A stretch of DNA of 64,000 nt from Apoda limacodes (Eukaryota > Arthropoda > Insecta > Lepidoptera > Limacodidae): NCBI GenBank assembly GCA_946406115.1, contig OX291551.1, forward strand, positions 9,052,001-9,116,000, in the 5' to 3' direction. Position numbers and translations under genes: made by a program. The notes beneath the pieces were generated by a model. The model worked only from the letters and a program-made list of their open reading frames with translations, ran no database searches and was not told the DNA's origin. Shown in pieces: positions 21,051-33,555 of the stretch. Each line of letters starts with the position of its first letter. The stretch's first letter is position 1.

Positions 21051-22207
21051 TAAGTTATAACCTCTGTTTAGTGACGTGCGCGTGAATATCTGTTAGAAAA
21101 ATATAATATAAGTGTCAATGATTACTAGCGTATTTGATGAGTGTTTGTTTATAAATAATTATTATCGTTTACTTTCCTGGTAGGGTTCCTAAGAAATGAC
21201 TAGTCAAAAAAAGCCCGAGAAAAAAGGAATAAAAACAAAACAAAAAAAAAAAAGAAAATTATGTAAATTATAACAGATAATCATTGTCCATACTATTTGA
21301 TTTTTAAATACGCCAATCAAATATGTTTATTCATAACTATTTGATTGATAGTCTTAAGCCTATTAAGTATTAAGGGATATCAAATAGTATCTATCTATAA
21401 CAAGCGAGGGATATACTAACGATTTGTGCACTCGTGATTGAAAGGTACGAAATCGATCCGAGGATTCATTTGACCGCGGTGTGCCAGAAAATTAAATATT
21501 TCCGCGGATATATTTAGCAGATATGGATATGCGAAGCGGATTATGTAACTTTAATCGGAATGATATGTGACATATTTAATCTTTGTCCGGAGTTACTTAG
21601 TCCATGGCTAGTGTATAATATACCCATACCATACCTATATAAGACTATGCTATATTTAGCTGTCAACGTGATGGATTGATCTATACAAACTTCCAGCCAC
21701 ATTTTGCAATATATGTATTATCTTTCGCCTACGTTATAACACAAATTTTTGTTGAGAAATAATTAAAAAAAAAGATGAAGAAAGTTCCAACAAAAATTAT
21801 CTAACTGCTAATATGAAAATGGAGCTCGAGCGAGCGCTGACCCACTTAAAGTATTCGAAAATTTGTGAACAGGCAGTAACACATAACATAATGTTTTTTA
21901 AACTATTAAATACTAGTTCAAAATTAGTAACATATATAATGATATGTAGACGCTTTGATGAACTTCCTGCGGTATTTTAGCAATTTAAAACGAAAATAAG
22001 AAACTTCTTATTATTTTAATACTAACAATTTTTAATATCGCAACGTCTTACTGTCATAAAGTCTAGTTATGCTATGGTTTCCATAAAGTAAAAATATTTA
22101 AATGGCTTTTTAACAATTGTCTATCTTTCAAAACATAACCAAAATCCTAAAAAAAATAATTAAATAGGTAAAAACCTATTTCTCTGAGCAGAATATAAGT
22201 TTTTCTC

Positions 22208-23848
22208 TCTCCATAACGCAGCGGGAGGTCAGGCGGGCGTTGCTCTCTTTAGACGTTCATAAGTCGAGTGGGACAGACGGTATACCAGCAGTGGTGCTTA
22301 AGCAGTGTGCTCCTGAGTTATGTCCTGTACTCACGCGCCTCTTCGCGCATTCCTACCACACTAGGCAATTTCCGTCTCCATGGAAGACTGCGAATGTGCA
22401 CCCGGTGCCCAAAAAGGGCGATAGATCAGATCCATCGAATTACAGGCCTATCGCTATTACCTCTCTCCTCTCTAAGGTGATGGAGCGTGTGATCAACACA
22501 CAGCTTCTAAGATACCTAGAAGTACACGATCTGGTCAGTGACCGTCAATATGGCTTTCGCCACGGTCGCTCGACTGGTGACCTTCTAGTGTATCTCACAC
22601 ACCGATGGGCACTAGCCATTGAGAGTCAGGGGGAGGCATTGGCATGTAGCCTGGACATAGCGAAGGCGTTCGATCGGGTCTGGCACCGCGGTCTTCTATC
22701 GAAGTTGACATCTTACGGAGTGCCCGAGGGTTTGTGCAAATGGGTGGCTAGGTTTTTGTCCGGCAGACGCATACGAACCGTAGTTGACGGTAGTTGCTCT
22801 GATAGCATGGACATTAATGCTGGTGTCCCGCAAGGCTCTGTGCTGTCTCCTACGCTGTTTCTACTGCATATCAATGACATGTTGGACATCAACAACATAC
22901 ATTGCTATGCAGATGACAGTACTGGAGACGCTTTTTACACGGGTCGTGCAAACATCCCTCGTTCCGTTGTGGAGGAAAACCGCGGAGAACTTGTGTCTCA
23001 AATCGAGACCACACTGTCCCAGGTCTCTGACTGGGGACGGGTAAACTTGGTCCGATTCAACCCTACAAAGACACAAGTGTGCGCGTTCACCGCTAAGAAA
23101 ACTCCATTCACTGTGGTCCCACAATTCCAAAACACTCCCCTCTCCATCTCCAAGAGCATTGGGATCCTTGGTGTCGACATCTCCAGCGATGTTCAGTTCC
23201 GAGATCATTTACAAAATAAGGTGAAGCTGGCGTCCAAAAAACTTGGTGTACTCAACAGAGCGAAGCAGTACTTCACGTCGGGGCAAAGGTTGTTACTTTA
23301 CAAGTCGCAAGTTCGGCCCCATATGGAGTACTGCTGCCATCTCTGGGCAGGTGCACCCGGATACCAGCCTGGCCCTTTTGACTCGGTTCAACGACGGGCT
23401 GTGAGAATTGTCGACGATTCCAAACTCACTTGCGGTATCGAGCCCTTAAGTCTGAGGAGAGACTTTGCCTCACTGTGTGTGTTCTACCGCTTGTACAATG
23501 GGTTGTGTTCTGAGGAATTGTTCGAAATGATGCCCACGGCTACTTTCTATCATCGCACCGCTCGCCATCGGCAGGGAATTCATTCTCACACTTTAGAACC
23601 TAAATGGTCGCGTACAGTGCGGTTTCAGAGAAACTTCCTCCCGCGAACGCTTAAGTTGTGGAATGAGCTCCATGCCAAGGTTTTCTGCAAGGACTACAGT
23701 ATGGAGTTCTTCAAGAAAGAATTTATTAGATTTCTGAAGGAAAGTATCATGCGCAAGTGATACCCCTGGTGTTGCAAGCGTCCATAGGCTACGGTGACCG
23801 CTTACCATGCAGGCTAGTTTGCCACCTTAGTGGTATAAAAAAAAAAAA
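22208..23848 (+). mobile_element. LINE copy 3 with additional 5' deletion
   Basis: The left flank AGTTTTTC joins directly to element sequence TCTCCATAACGC. The end of the 5' target duplication and the first ~70 bp of the element, including the usual ATG, are gone. The poly(A) ends at 23848, followed by TACCAAATTTG as in copy 0. Confidence 0.85.
22240..23760 (+). CDS. Non-LTR reverse transcriptase, copy 3 (start-less)
   Basis: The frame is open to MRK but the normal ATG is deleted; the assigned start is a TTG, so the open frame is about 506 codons. Catalytic motifs LDIAKAFD and YADD are intact. Private changes include FAHSYH and ELHAKV. It is more strictly a decayed copy than a gene. The same 5' deletion is seen in the copy at 62735. 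Confidence 0.82.
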   Translation: MLSLDVHKSSGTDGIPAVVLKQCAPELCPVLTRLFAHSYHTRQFPSPWKTANVHPVPKKGDRSDPSNYRPIAITSLLSKVMERVINTQLLRYLEVHDLVSDRQYGFRHGRSTGDLLVYLTHRWALAIESQGEALACSLDIAKAFDRVWHRGLLSKLTSYGVPEGLCKWVARFLSGRRIRTVVDGSCSDSMDINAGVPQGSVLSPTLFLLHINDMLDINNIHCYADDSTGDAFYTGRANIPRSVVEENRGELVSQIETTLSQVSDWGRVNLVRFNPTKTQVCAFTAKKTPFTVVPQFQNTPLSISKSIGILGVDISSDVQFRDHLQNKVKLASKKLGVLNRAKQYFTSGQRLLLYKSQVRPHMEYCCHLWAGAPGYQPGPFDSVQRRAVRIVDDSKLTCGIEPLSLRRDFASLCVFYRLYNGLCSEELFEMMPTATFYHRTARHRQGIHSHTLEPKWSRTVRFQRNFLPRTLKLWNELHAKVFCKDYSMEFFKKEFIRFLKESIMRK

Positions 23849-24597
23849 TACCAAATTTGTTTCAAGTTTAAAAATAATTTATAATAAATTAAAACCTTTT
23901 TTTAAAATGTTTTCGAACATAGTACCGTAGCTGCACTGCGCTGGATGGCAGCTCTATTTGCAACATTGAATACAACTGTCAAAATTTTATTTTAGGTTTA
24001 GTAGTTTAGACTCGGCGTTGATAAATTATTTTATATATTTATACGATTAACATATTTACCGCGACAAATATTTGCAGTAATTTTACTCTGAAGCATTTTT
24101 TTTGTGACAAATTAAGTTATCTCGAAGTAGTCACCTGGGTCAAAACAGTAAGGTTAAGTTGCAGTGCAGTTGCTATACTAACATAGATTCAGATTTACGT
24201 TTACTAAAAACGTTTTCATATACAATTATTTGTCCCATAATTAATACTTTGAGTGTCGGGTGACCTGTGGCGACCAGGAAATATTAATCTAAAAAACAAA
24301 TCTTTCCTTATTGCATAAATTTGGATTTTCTGGCGTCTGAATCCTTTAGTTACTTTCTCTCTTTATAATGATAACTAGCTTTTGCTACCGGTTTCACCTG
24401 TTTCTCGCACCAGCTTTTAGAGTATGTTTGTTTGAACTAACTTATCTTAGGAAATACCAGTCCACTGTGAAAAAAAAACTGTTTTTAATCAGCTGACCGC
24501 TTATTGTGGAAGGTAACCGAAAAATATTTTTCATATTGGTATAGTTGTATCATAAGATCATCGGTCTCAAAAACATAAATTCACCAACTTATATGCA

Positions 24598-25335
24598 CAG
24601 TGCGCTAAAAAGGGACTGATATAATAAAATCTTAATAAACGGCGCTGCGTCACCTGTAAAGCCGATTCAACTATGAAGACGCATTCGTTATTATTTATTA
24701 TTTTGTCAATGTCACAAATCTCCAAACCAAGATTATTAAATTCTTAAAAAGACTCTTCTGCTGGGTGGCAGGTGGCGATTCGAAGAGGAATGACCTTTGC
24801 TCCACCGTCACAGAACAGGTAGGCCACGGCTCATAGACACACCACAACGTGAAGCCATGATGAGGGAGTATGAAGAAAATGGATTCGTGACGACAAACCA
24901 CTACATCGGTTGATTTAACACAAGTGTGGATACTGTTTGTCGTGTTCTTCAAAGTGAGGGTCTGCATTATCGTAGGCATGCTGTTAAACCCTTGCTGACG
25001 GAAAATCATCAAAGGGCAAAGTATGAGTTCTGTTCGAAAAACTTAGATTTCTATTGGAGTAATGTCATCTTAACTGATGCAAAGACTTTTAAAATCCAGC
25101 CAACATGGACGTCTAAATTAGTGGCGTGGCAAAAATATACGACATAATAGTGCTCACATAGTGCGCAATATGGAGTCCATGTGTAACATGTGGGGGTGGA
25201 TAAGTGCGGCAGACCCGGGTGAACTAATCAGACTACCCAGCCGAGCAAATAGTGCTTATTATGTAGAAGCCAGCGCAATAACTTTAATGATATACTTGAC
25301 ACTACAACACAACAACTTGACATAGTGCAGACCAG
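24598..25335 (+). pseudogene. Tc1-like transposase remnant, module 3
   Basis: As at 4516, but frameshifted just after the first catalytic Asp (TDAKTFKIQPTW, then a stop). The same broken form occurs at 45895. Confidence 0.78.
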
Positions 25336-25600
25336 CTCAATAAGCGTCACCAATTCATGAACGATTTATATTCTGATAGTAGAATATTATCTTATTTATA
25401 TCTTAAGGTAAAGCAAAACACACTGTTCTTAGTGGAGCTACTCGAACTTTCAATTATTAGATTAGATAATAGAATTTGAGGTACCATACAATTTTGCAGC
25501 TAAGTGTACACATTGGGTATGCATACTGACATATTCATACATAGAAGAATTAGAATACAAACAATGAGTATATAGATTAAAAATCATATTATTTACTTAC

Positions 25601-27583
25601 CATTTGCTTGAACCGTTGAAATCGTGTTAACGTTTACAGTGTTGCCGTTGTTATTATTATTACTATTGCCAGTGTTGTTTGGTGTTCCACTATTCGCTGA
25701 TCCAGTTGTGTTGTTAGGAAAACTGCCATTTGGAGATGTAGTGCCGTTACTGTTGGTGTAGTTTGATGCTCCGTTTCCTGGCGTTGCTGTACCGTTGTTG
25801 GGCGCAACAGATGAGGTAACCGTGATGTTGCTATTGCCAGTGTTGTTTGGTGTTCCACTATTCGCTGATCCAGTTGTGTTGTTAGGAGAACTGCCATTTG
25901 GAGTTGTAGTGCCGTTACTGTTGGTGTTGTTTGATGCTCCGTTTCCTGGCGTTGCTGTACCGCTGTTGGGCGTAACAGATGAGGTGACCGTGACGTTGCT
26001 ATTGCCAGTGTTGGTCGGTGTTCCACTATTCGGTGATCCATTTGTGTTGTAAGGAGAATTGCCATTTGGAGTTGTAGTGCCGTTACTGTTGGTGTTGTTT
26101 GATGCTCCGTTTCCTGGCGTTGCTGTACCGCTGTTGGGCGCAACAGATGAGGTAACCGTGATGTTGCTATTGCCAGTGTTGTTTGGTGTTCCACTATTCG
26201 CTGATCCAGTTGTGTTGTTAGGAGAACTGCCATTTGGAGTTGTAGTGCCGTTACTGTTGGTGTTGTTTGATGCTCCGTTTCCTGGCGTTGCTGTACCGCT
26301 GTTGGGCGTAACAGATGAGGTGACCGTGAAGTTGCTATTGCCAGTGTTGGTCGGTGTTCCACTATTCGGTGATCCATTTGTGTTGTAAGGAGAATTGCCA
26401 TTTGGAGTTGTAGAGCCGTTACTGTTGGTGTTGTTTGATGCTCCGTTTCCTGGCGTTGCTGTACCGCTGTTGGGCGTAACAGATGAGGTGACCGTGACGT
26501 TGCTATTGCCAGTGTTGGTCGGTGTTCCACTATTCGGTGATCCATTTGTGTTGTAAGGAGAACTGCCATTTGGATTTGTAGTGCCGTTACTGTTGGTGTT
26601 GTTTGATGCTCCGTTTCCTGGCGTTGCTGTACCGCTGTTAGGCGTAACAGATGAGATGACCGTGACGTTGCTATTGCCAGTGTTGGTCAGTGTTCCACTA
26701 TTCGGTGATCCATTTGTGTTGTAAGGAGAACTGCCATTTGGAGTTGTAGTGCCGTTACTGTTGGTGTTGTTTGATGCTCCGTTTCCTGGCGTTGCTGTAC
26801 CGCTGTTGGGCGTAACAGATGAGGTGACCGTGAAGTTGCTATTGCCAGTGTTGGTCGGTGTTCCACTATTCGGTGATCCATTTGTGTTGTAAGGAGAATT
26901 GCCATTTGGAGTTGTAGAGCCGTTACTGTTGGTGTTGTTTGATGCTCCGTTTCCTGGCGTTGCTGTACCGCTGTTGGGCGTAACAGATGAGGTGACCGTG
27001 ACGTTGCTATTGCCAGTGTTGGTCGGTGTTCCACTATTCGGTGATCCATTTGTGTTGTAAGGAGAACTGCCATTTGGATTTGTAGTGCCGTTACTGTTGG
27101 TGTTGTTTGATGCTTCGTTTCCTGGCGTTGCTGTACCGCTGTTAGGCGTAACAGATGAGATGACCGTGACGTTGCTATTGCCAGTGTTGGTCAGTGTTCC
27201 ACTATTCGGTGATCCATTTGTGTTGTAAGGAGAACTGCCATTTGGAGTTGTAGTGCCGTTACTGTTGGTGTTGTTTGATGCTCCGTTTCCTGGCGTTGCT
27301 GTACCGCTGTTGGGCGTAACAGATGAGGTGACCGTGACGTTGCTATTGCCAGTGTTGGTCGGTGTTCCACTATTCGGTGATCCATTTGTGTTGTAAGGAG
27401 AACTGCCATTTGGAGTTGTAGTGCCGTTACTGTTGGTGTTGTTTGATGCTCCGTTTCCTGGCGTTGCTGTACCGCCGTTTTTTGTTACAGTTGGCATAAC
27501 CGTGTTGTAACTATTACCAGTGTTGGTAGGTGTTCCACTATTTGGTGACACCATTGTATTGTTATTCGAGGCATTGCTTCCAG
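25601..27583 (-). CDS. Long repeat exon C, copy 4 (eleven repeats)
   Basis: Largest C exon: 1,983 nt, 661 codons, same splice signals and phase. It has eleven 56-residue repeats. Repeats 2-4 and 5-7 (counting from the transcript 5' side) form a second-order 504-bp duplication, marked by GTLTNTGNS/VISSV, TTNPNGSS and GSTTPNGNS variants appearing twice in the same order. NFTV replaces NVTV in two repeats, and one repeat has GNEAS. The frame is open throughout. Confidence 0.83.
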
Positions 27584-27661
27584 CTGCAGAAATGTTTAAA
27601 ATTTTAATAAGTTATTTGAAAATAGAACCTCCACAAGAAGCCATCAGTTATATTGGTCAAA

Positions 27662-27908
27662 TACTTTGGATGAACAGTGATTGATTGTCGTGCAAAGGGG
27701 GTAGTTTTGATTCGCAAACTGTACAAATATTTATGTGGTAAGCACTTGTGTTTGTCTTGGGTCTGGGTGTATTTATGTATTATATGTATTTATTTACAAA
27801 AAAATGTTATATAAGTATTTGTATACGTTGCTTGGTTTTGAGAGTACAAACTTTGCTTAGTTTGGGACCAAATGGCGCTGTGTGATACGTCCAAATTTAT
27901 TATTCTAA
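27662..27908 (+). repeat. SINE-like remnant (SINE1), module 4
   Basis: Copy of 1-245 with TGCAAAGGGGGTAG in place of TGCAGAGGGTGTAG; a close variant is at 47951. Confidence 0.5.
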
Positions 27909-28235
27909 TTTTTTTTACTTTGCTTATAGTACCTTTTTTGTTACAAAAGTAATAGGGGTAACTAATTAATTTATTTTGTAACATTCCCTTTATTAGCCTA
28001 ATTAAGAACCGATAACGAAGTTAATTTACTATTAGATTGTGTAACACATATTGAATTACTGTAAACTAAACTTGTATAAAAGTTCTACTCACAGAATGAC
28101 ACATTGGTAACAACATTATATTAAACCTACTATATAGGTTTATACTAAACATACTTACATATTATTAGTAATTTATACCTTGGATAAGCATGCATAGGTA
28201 TTTAATTATCTTCTAAAAGTATAATCTTAACTTAC

Positions 28236-28292
28236 CATTTGCTTGACCTGTTGTAATACTGTTTACGACAACAGTATTGCCATTGCTTCCAG
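28236..28292 (-). CDS. Microexon B, copy 4
   Basis: 57 nt, GSNGNTVVVNSITTGQAN, acceptor CCGCAG, donor GTAAGT. Confidence 0.78.
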
Positions 28293-28662
28293 CTGCGGAA
28301 ATGTTTTGAAAGGTTAATCAATTTATAAAATAAAAAACACGAAAATTGTCCCTGAAGGAGTAGTCAGTGATTTTAATGTCAAATAGTTGGGTTGAACAGT
28401 GAATGCTTCCAGTATTTATATATTACCAATCCTATATATTTTATTCTAAAATAATAAAGAAGTTAACTTACTATAAGATTTTATTAAAAATATTGTATAT
28501 ACTGTACCTAAACCAAAGCGAAACAAAGTTCTGCATAGATATAGGCATACGAGTAAAAACAATTTTATCAAACATAAGGCATAAACATACATTAAACATT
28601 CATTTATACCTTGGATAAGAATACATGTTTTATTCTCTTATATATTTAAAATCTTAACTTAC

Positions 28663-28719
28663 CATTTGCTCGAGTCGATGTAAAAGTGTTAACGGCTACA
28701 CTGTTGCCGTTGTTTCCAG
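28663..28719 (-). CDS. Microexon A, copy 4
   Basis: 57 nt, GNNGNSVAVNTFTSTRAN, with a private I-to-F change. Short 427-bp B-to-A spacing. Confidence 0.78.
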
Positions 28720-28914
28720 CTGCGAAAATGATTTAAATACACTAATTACTAAAATACAATGGCAGAAACACGAATCCCGTCGCCTAAGCAGCGTTTCGAA
28801 ATATTATGAACATCATGTAGATATCTTCGTATGCATGTATGTATTTGCTCTAACTTTTATTTATTGTTAATGGGATCGGATTTTATTAGGAACTATCGTG
28901 CTTCAACTTTAGGA

Positions 28915-29097
28915 AACTACTTTGACGTTAACCAGTCGCTAAAATTGGGAGATTGTATGGAAGTTTCTATCGTGAGGTGATTTGCTGAACTTTGACTGGG
29001 CCGGTTAATTTAAAAAATAGCTGACTATGCAAATTTTCATAAAATCTCCAACTTTTGACGACTGGTGAACGTTAAAGTTACTTAGTTCAACCCTGCC
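28915..29097. repeat. MITE remnant, module 4
   Basis: Inverted-repeat element as at 1253, with one change in the right arm (GGTGAACG). Confidence 0.65.
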
Positions 29098-29713
29098 TAA
29101 GTGTATAATATACCCATACAATACCTATGTAAGACTATGCTATATGTAGCTGTCAACGTGATGGATTTCTTTACAAACTTCCAATCACATTTTGCAATAT
29201 ATGTATTATCTTTAGGCTCGCCTACGTTATAACAAACAATTTTGTTGAGAAATAATTAAAAAAAAAAGATGAAGAAAGTTCCAACAAAAATTATCTAACT
29301 GCTAATATGAAAATGGAGCTCGAGCGAGCGCTGACCCACTTAAAGTATTCGAAAATTTGTGAACAGGCAGTAACACATAACATAATGTTTTTTAAACTAT
29401 TAAATACTAGTTCAAAATTAGTAACATATATAATGATATGTAGACGCTTTGATGAACTTCCTGCGGTATTTTAGCAATTTAAAACGAAAATAAGAAACTT
29501 CTTATTTTTTTAATACTAACAATTTTTAATATCGCAACGTCTTACTGTCATAAAGTCTAGTTATGCTATGGTTTCCATAAAGTAAAAATATTTAAATGGC
29601 TTTTTAACAATTGTCTATCTTTCAAAACATAACCAAAATCCTAAAAAAAATAATTAAATAGGTAAAAACCTATTTCTCTGAGCAGAATATAAGTTTTTCG
29701 CGTATCTTGTAAT

Positions 29714-31315
29714 ATGAACGATGAAGGCGCTGTACCACCTACTATACCGTGGTGCGGTAAGACCATGCCGGAAATCTCCATAACGCAGCGGGAGGTCAGG
29801 CGGGCGTTGCTCTCTTTAGACGTTCATAAGTCGAGTGGGACAGACGGTATACCAGCAGTGGTGCTTAAGCAGTGTGCTCCTGAGTTATGTCCTGTACTCA
29901 CGCGCCTCTTCGCGCTTTCCTACCACACTAGGCAATTTCCGTCTTCATGGAAGACTGCGAGTGTGCACCCGGTGCCCAAAAAGGGCGATAGATCAGATCC
30001 ATCGAATTACAGGCCTATCGCTATTACCTCTCTCCTCTCTAAGGTGATGGAGCGTGTGATCAACACACAGCTTCTAAGATACCTAGAAGAACACGATCTG
30101 GTCAGTGACCGTCAATATGGCTTTCGCCACGGTCGCTCGACTTGTGACCTTCTAGTGTATCTCACACACCGATGGGCACTAGCCATTGAGAGTCAGGGGG
30201 AGGCATTGGCATGTAGCCTGGACATAGCGAAGGCGTTCGATCGGGTCTGGCACCGCGGTCTTCTATCGAAGTTGACATCTTACGGAGTGCCCGAGGGTTT
30301 GTGCAAATGGGTGGCTAGGTTTTTGTCCGGCAGACGCATACGAACCGTAGTTGACGGTAGTTGCTCGGATAGCATGGACATTAATGCTGGTGTCCCGCAA
30401 GGCTCTGTGCTGTCTCCTACGCTGTTTCTACTGCATATCAATGACATGTTGGACATCAACAACATACATTGCTATGCAGATGACAGTACTGGAGACGCTT
30501 TTTACACGGGTCGTGCAAACATCCCTCGTTCCGTTGTGGAGGAAAACCGCGGAGAACTTGTGTCTCAAATCGAGACCACACTGTCCCAGGTCTCTGACTG
30601 GGGACGGGTAAACTTGGTCCGATTCAACCCTACAAAGACACAAGTGTGCGCGTTCACCGCTAAGAAAACTCCATTCACTGTGGTCCCACAATTCCAAAAC
30701 ACTCCCCTCTCCATCTCCAAGAGCATTGGGATCCTTGGTGTCGACATCTCCAGCGATGTTCAGTTCCGAGATCATTTACAAAATAAGGTGAAGCTGGCGT
30801 CCAAAAAACTTGGTGTACTCAACAGAGCGAAGCAGTACTTCACGTCGGGGCAAAGGTTGTTACTTTACAAGTCGCAAGTTCGGCCCCATATGGAGTACTG
30901 CTGCCATCTCTGGGCAGGTGCACCCGGATACCAGCCTGGCCCTTTTGACTCGGTTCAACGACGGGCTGTGAGAATTGTCGACGATTCCAAACTCACTTGC
31001 GGTATCGAGCCCATAAGTCTGAGGAGAGACTTTGCCTCACTGTATGTGTTCTACCGTTTGTACAATGGGTTGTGTTCTGAGGAATTGTTCGAAATGATGC
31101 CCACGGCTACTTTCTACCATCGCACCGCTCGCCATCGGCAGGGAATTCATTCTCACACTTTAGAACCTAAATGGTCGCGTACAGTGCGGTTTCAGAGAAA
31201 CTTCCTCCCGCGAACGCTTAAGTTGTGGAATGAGCTCCCTGCCAAGGTTTTCTGCAAGGACTACATTCTGTATTCTGTATGGAGTTCTTCAAGAAAGAAG
31301 TTATTAGATTTCTGA
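29714..31315 (+). CDS. Non-LTR reverse transcriptase, copy 4
   Basis: 533 residues with the same 3' frameshifting ATTCTGT duplication as copy 0. Amino-acid variants TASVHPV, LEEHDLV and STCDLLV are shared with copies at 50003 and 56768. Catalytic motifs are intact. The poly(A) ends at 31426 and joins CCAAATTTG, so the 3' target duplication is lost. Confidence 0.88.
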   Translation: MNDEGAVPPTIPWCGKTMPEISITQREVRRALLSLDVHKSSGTDGIPAVVLKQCAPELCPVLTRLFALSYHTRQFPSSWKTASVHPVPKKGDRSDPSNYRPIAITSLLSKVMERVINTQLLRYLEEHDLVSDRQYGFRHGRSTCDLLVYLTHRWALAIESQGEALACSLDIAKAFDRVWHRGLLSKLTSYGVPEGLCKWVARFLSGRRIRTVVDGSCSDSMDINAGVPQGSVLSPTLFLLHINDMLDINNIHCYADDSTGDAFYTGRANIPRSVVEENRGELVSQIETTLSQVSDWGRVNLVRFNPTKTQVCAFTAKKTPFTVVPQFQNTPLSISKSIGILGVDISSDVQFRDHLQNKVKLASKKLGVLNRAKQYFTSGQRLLLYKSQVRPHMEYCCHLWAGAPGYQPGPFDSVQRRAVRIVDDSKLTCGIEPISLRRDFASLYVFYRLYNGLCSEELFEMMPTATFYHRTARHRQGIHSHTLEPKWSRTVRFQRNFLPRTLKLWNELPAKVFCKDYILYSVWSSSRKKLLDF

Positions 31316-32236
31316 AGGAAAGTATCATGCGCAAGTGATACCCCTGGTGTTGCAAGCGTCCATAGGCTACGGTGACCGCTTACCATGCAGGCTTGTTTGC
31401 CACCTTAGTGGTATAAAAAAAAAAAACCAAATTTGTTTCAAGTTTAAAAATAATTAATAATAAATTAAAACCTTTTTTTAAAATGTTTTCGAACATAGTA
31501 CCGTAGCTGCACTGCGCTGGATGGCAGCTCTATTTGCAACATTGAATTAGAATGGTTTATAAAGAAGAGAAAATACCTAGTATCAAAAAAAACATAAATT
31601 TCATGAAACAACTACTGTCAAAATTTTATTTTAGGTTTAGTAGTTTAGACTCGGCGTTGATAAATTATTTTATATATTTATACGATTAACATATTTACCG
31701 TGACAAATATTTGCAGTAATTTTACTCTGAAGCATTTTTTTTGTGACAAATTAAGTTATCTCGAAGTAGTCACCTGGGTCAAAAAAGTAAGGTTAAGTTG
31801 CAGTGCAGTTGCTATACTAACATAGATTCAGATTTACGTTTACTAAAAACGTTTTCATATACAATTATTTGTCCCATAATTAATACTTTGAGTGTCGGGT
31901 GACCTGTGGCGACCAGGAAATATTAATCTAAAAAACAAATCTTTCCTTATTGCATAAATTTGGATTTTCTGGCGTCTGAATCCGTTAGTTACTTTCTCTC
32001 TTTATAATGATAACTAGCTGTTGCTACCGGTTTCACCTGTTTCATGCACCAGCTTTTAGAGTTTGTTTGTTTGAACTAACTTATCTTAGGAAATACCAGT
32101 CCACTGTGAAAAAAAATCTGTTTTGAATCAGCTGACCGCTTATTGTGGAAGGTAACCGAAAAATATTTTTCATATTGGTATAGTTGTATCATAAGATCAT
32201 CGGTTTCAAAAACATAAATTCACCAACTTATATGCA

Positions 32237-32970
32237 CAGTGCGCTAAAAAGGGCCTGATATAATAAGATCTTAATAAACGGCGCTGCGTCACCTGTAAAG
32301 CCGATTCAACTATGAAGACGCATTCGTTATTATTTATTATTTTGTCAATTTCACAAATCTCCAAACCAAGATTATTAAATTCTTAAAAAGACTCTTCTGC
32401 TGGGTGGCAGGTGGCGATTCGAAGAGGAATGACCTTTGCTCCACCGTCACAGAACAGGTAGGCCACGGCTGATAGACACACCACAACGTGAAGCCATGAT
32501 GAGGGAGTATGAGGAAAATGGATTCGTGACGACAAACCACTACATCGGTTGATTTAACACAAGTGTGGATACTGTTTGTCGTGTTCTTCAAAGTGAGGGT
32601 CTGCATTATCGTAGGCATGCTGTTAAACCCTTGCTGACGGAAAATCAGAAAAGGGCAAAGTATGAGTTCTGTTCGAAAAACTTAGATTTCTATTGGAGTG
32701 ATGTCATCTTAACTAATGCAAAGACTTTGAAATCCAGCAAACATGGACGTCTAAATTTGTGGCGTCGAAAAAATGCACGATATAATAGTGCTCACATAGT
32801 GCGCAATATGGAGTCCATGTGTAACATGTGGGGGTGGATAAGTGCGGCAGACCCGGGTGAACTAATCAGACTACCTAGCCGAGCAAATATTGCTTATTAT
32901 GTTGAAGCCAGCGCAATAACTTTAATGATATACTTAACACTACAACACAACAACTTGACATAGTGCAGAC
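32237..32970 (+). pseudogene. Tc1-like transposase remnant, module 4
   Basis: As at 4516; open stretch 32565-32963. The first catalytic Asp is itself changed (TNAKT for TDAKT), which confirms lack of constraint. Confidence 0.78.
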
Positions 32971-33555
32971 CGGCTCAATAAGCGTCACCAATTAATGAAC
33001 GATTTATATTCTGCGAGTAGAATATTATCTTATTTATATCTTAAGGTAAAGCAAAACAAACTGTTCGTAGTGGAGCTACTCGAACTTTCAATTATTGATA
33101 AGTAATCAAAACTACAGTATTGTCAAAATTGCAAAACGCAATGAAGCCGCCTCGTTTGATCTTACATATACACCTAACATATATAATACAATAAAAACAA
33201 AACAAAATTATAAAAAAAAACATTACTGAACCCACAGAGTCTATCAGATTCAAATGTTGCGTCGGGCACTAGACGCACCATGTCAATGAGACTCGGGGCC
33301 TCGACAATTTGAGCTAGCGATTAATGTATTAAATGGTCGAAATATTGATCGTCTTACTGTAGCAAACGTTATTCTTACTAATTCTGTTAACCACGCCATC
33401 TAGTTTTGTGAACGAGAACGATAATAAAATTTGTGGTACCATACAATTTTGCAGCTAAGTGTACACATTGGGTATGCATACTGACATATTCATACATAAA
33501 AGAATTAGAATACAAACAATGAGTATAAAGATTAAAAATCATATTCTTTACTTAC

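Larger units (their letters stand above)
19783..21609. mobile_element. 1,827-bp TIR DNA transposon-like element, copy 1
   Basis: Bounded by the direct repeat AGTGTATAAT (19773-19782 and 21610-21619). Removing the insert restores the sequence seen in other modules. The ends are imperfect inverted repeats: AGCCTTGG...GTAACTCCGGACA versus AGCCATGG...GTAACTCCGGACA. No transposase ORF. It contains nested fragments of other repeats at 20224-20355, 20694-20820 and 20873-21050. The 10-bp duplication would fit a Mutator-like element, but the superfamily is not established. Confidence 0.75.
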
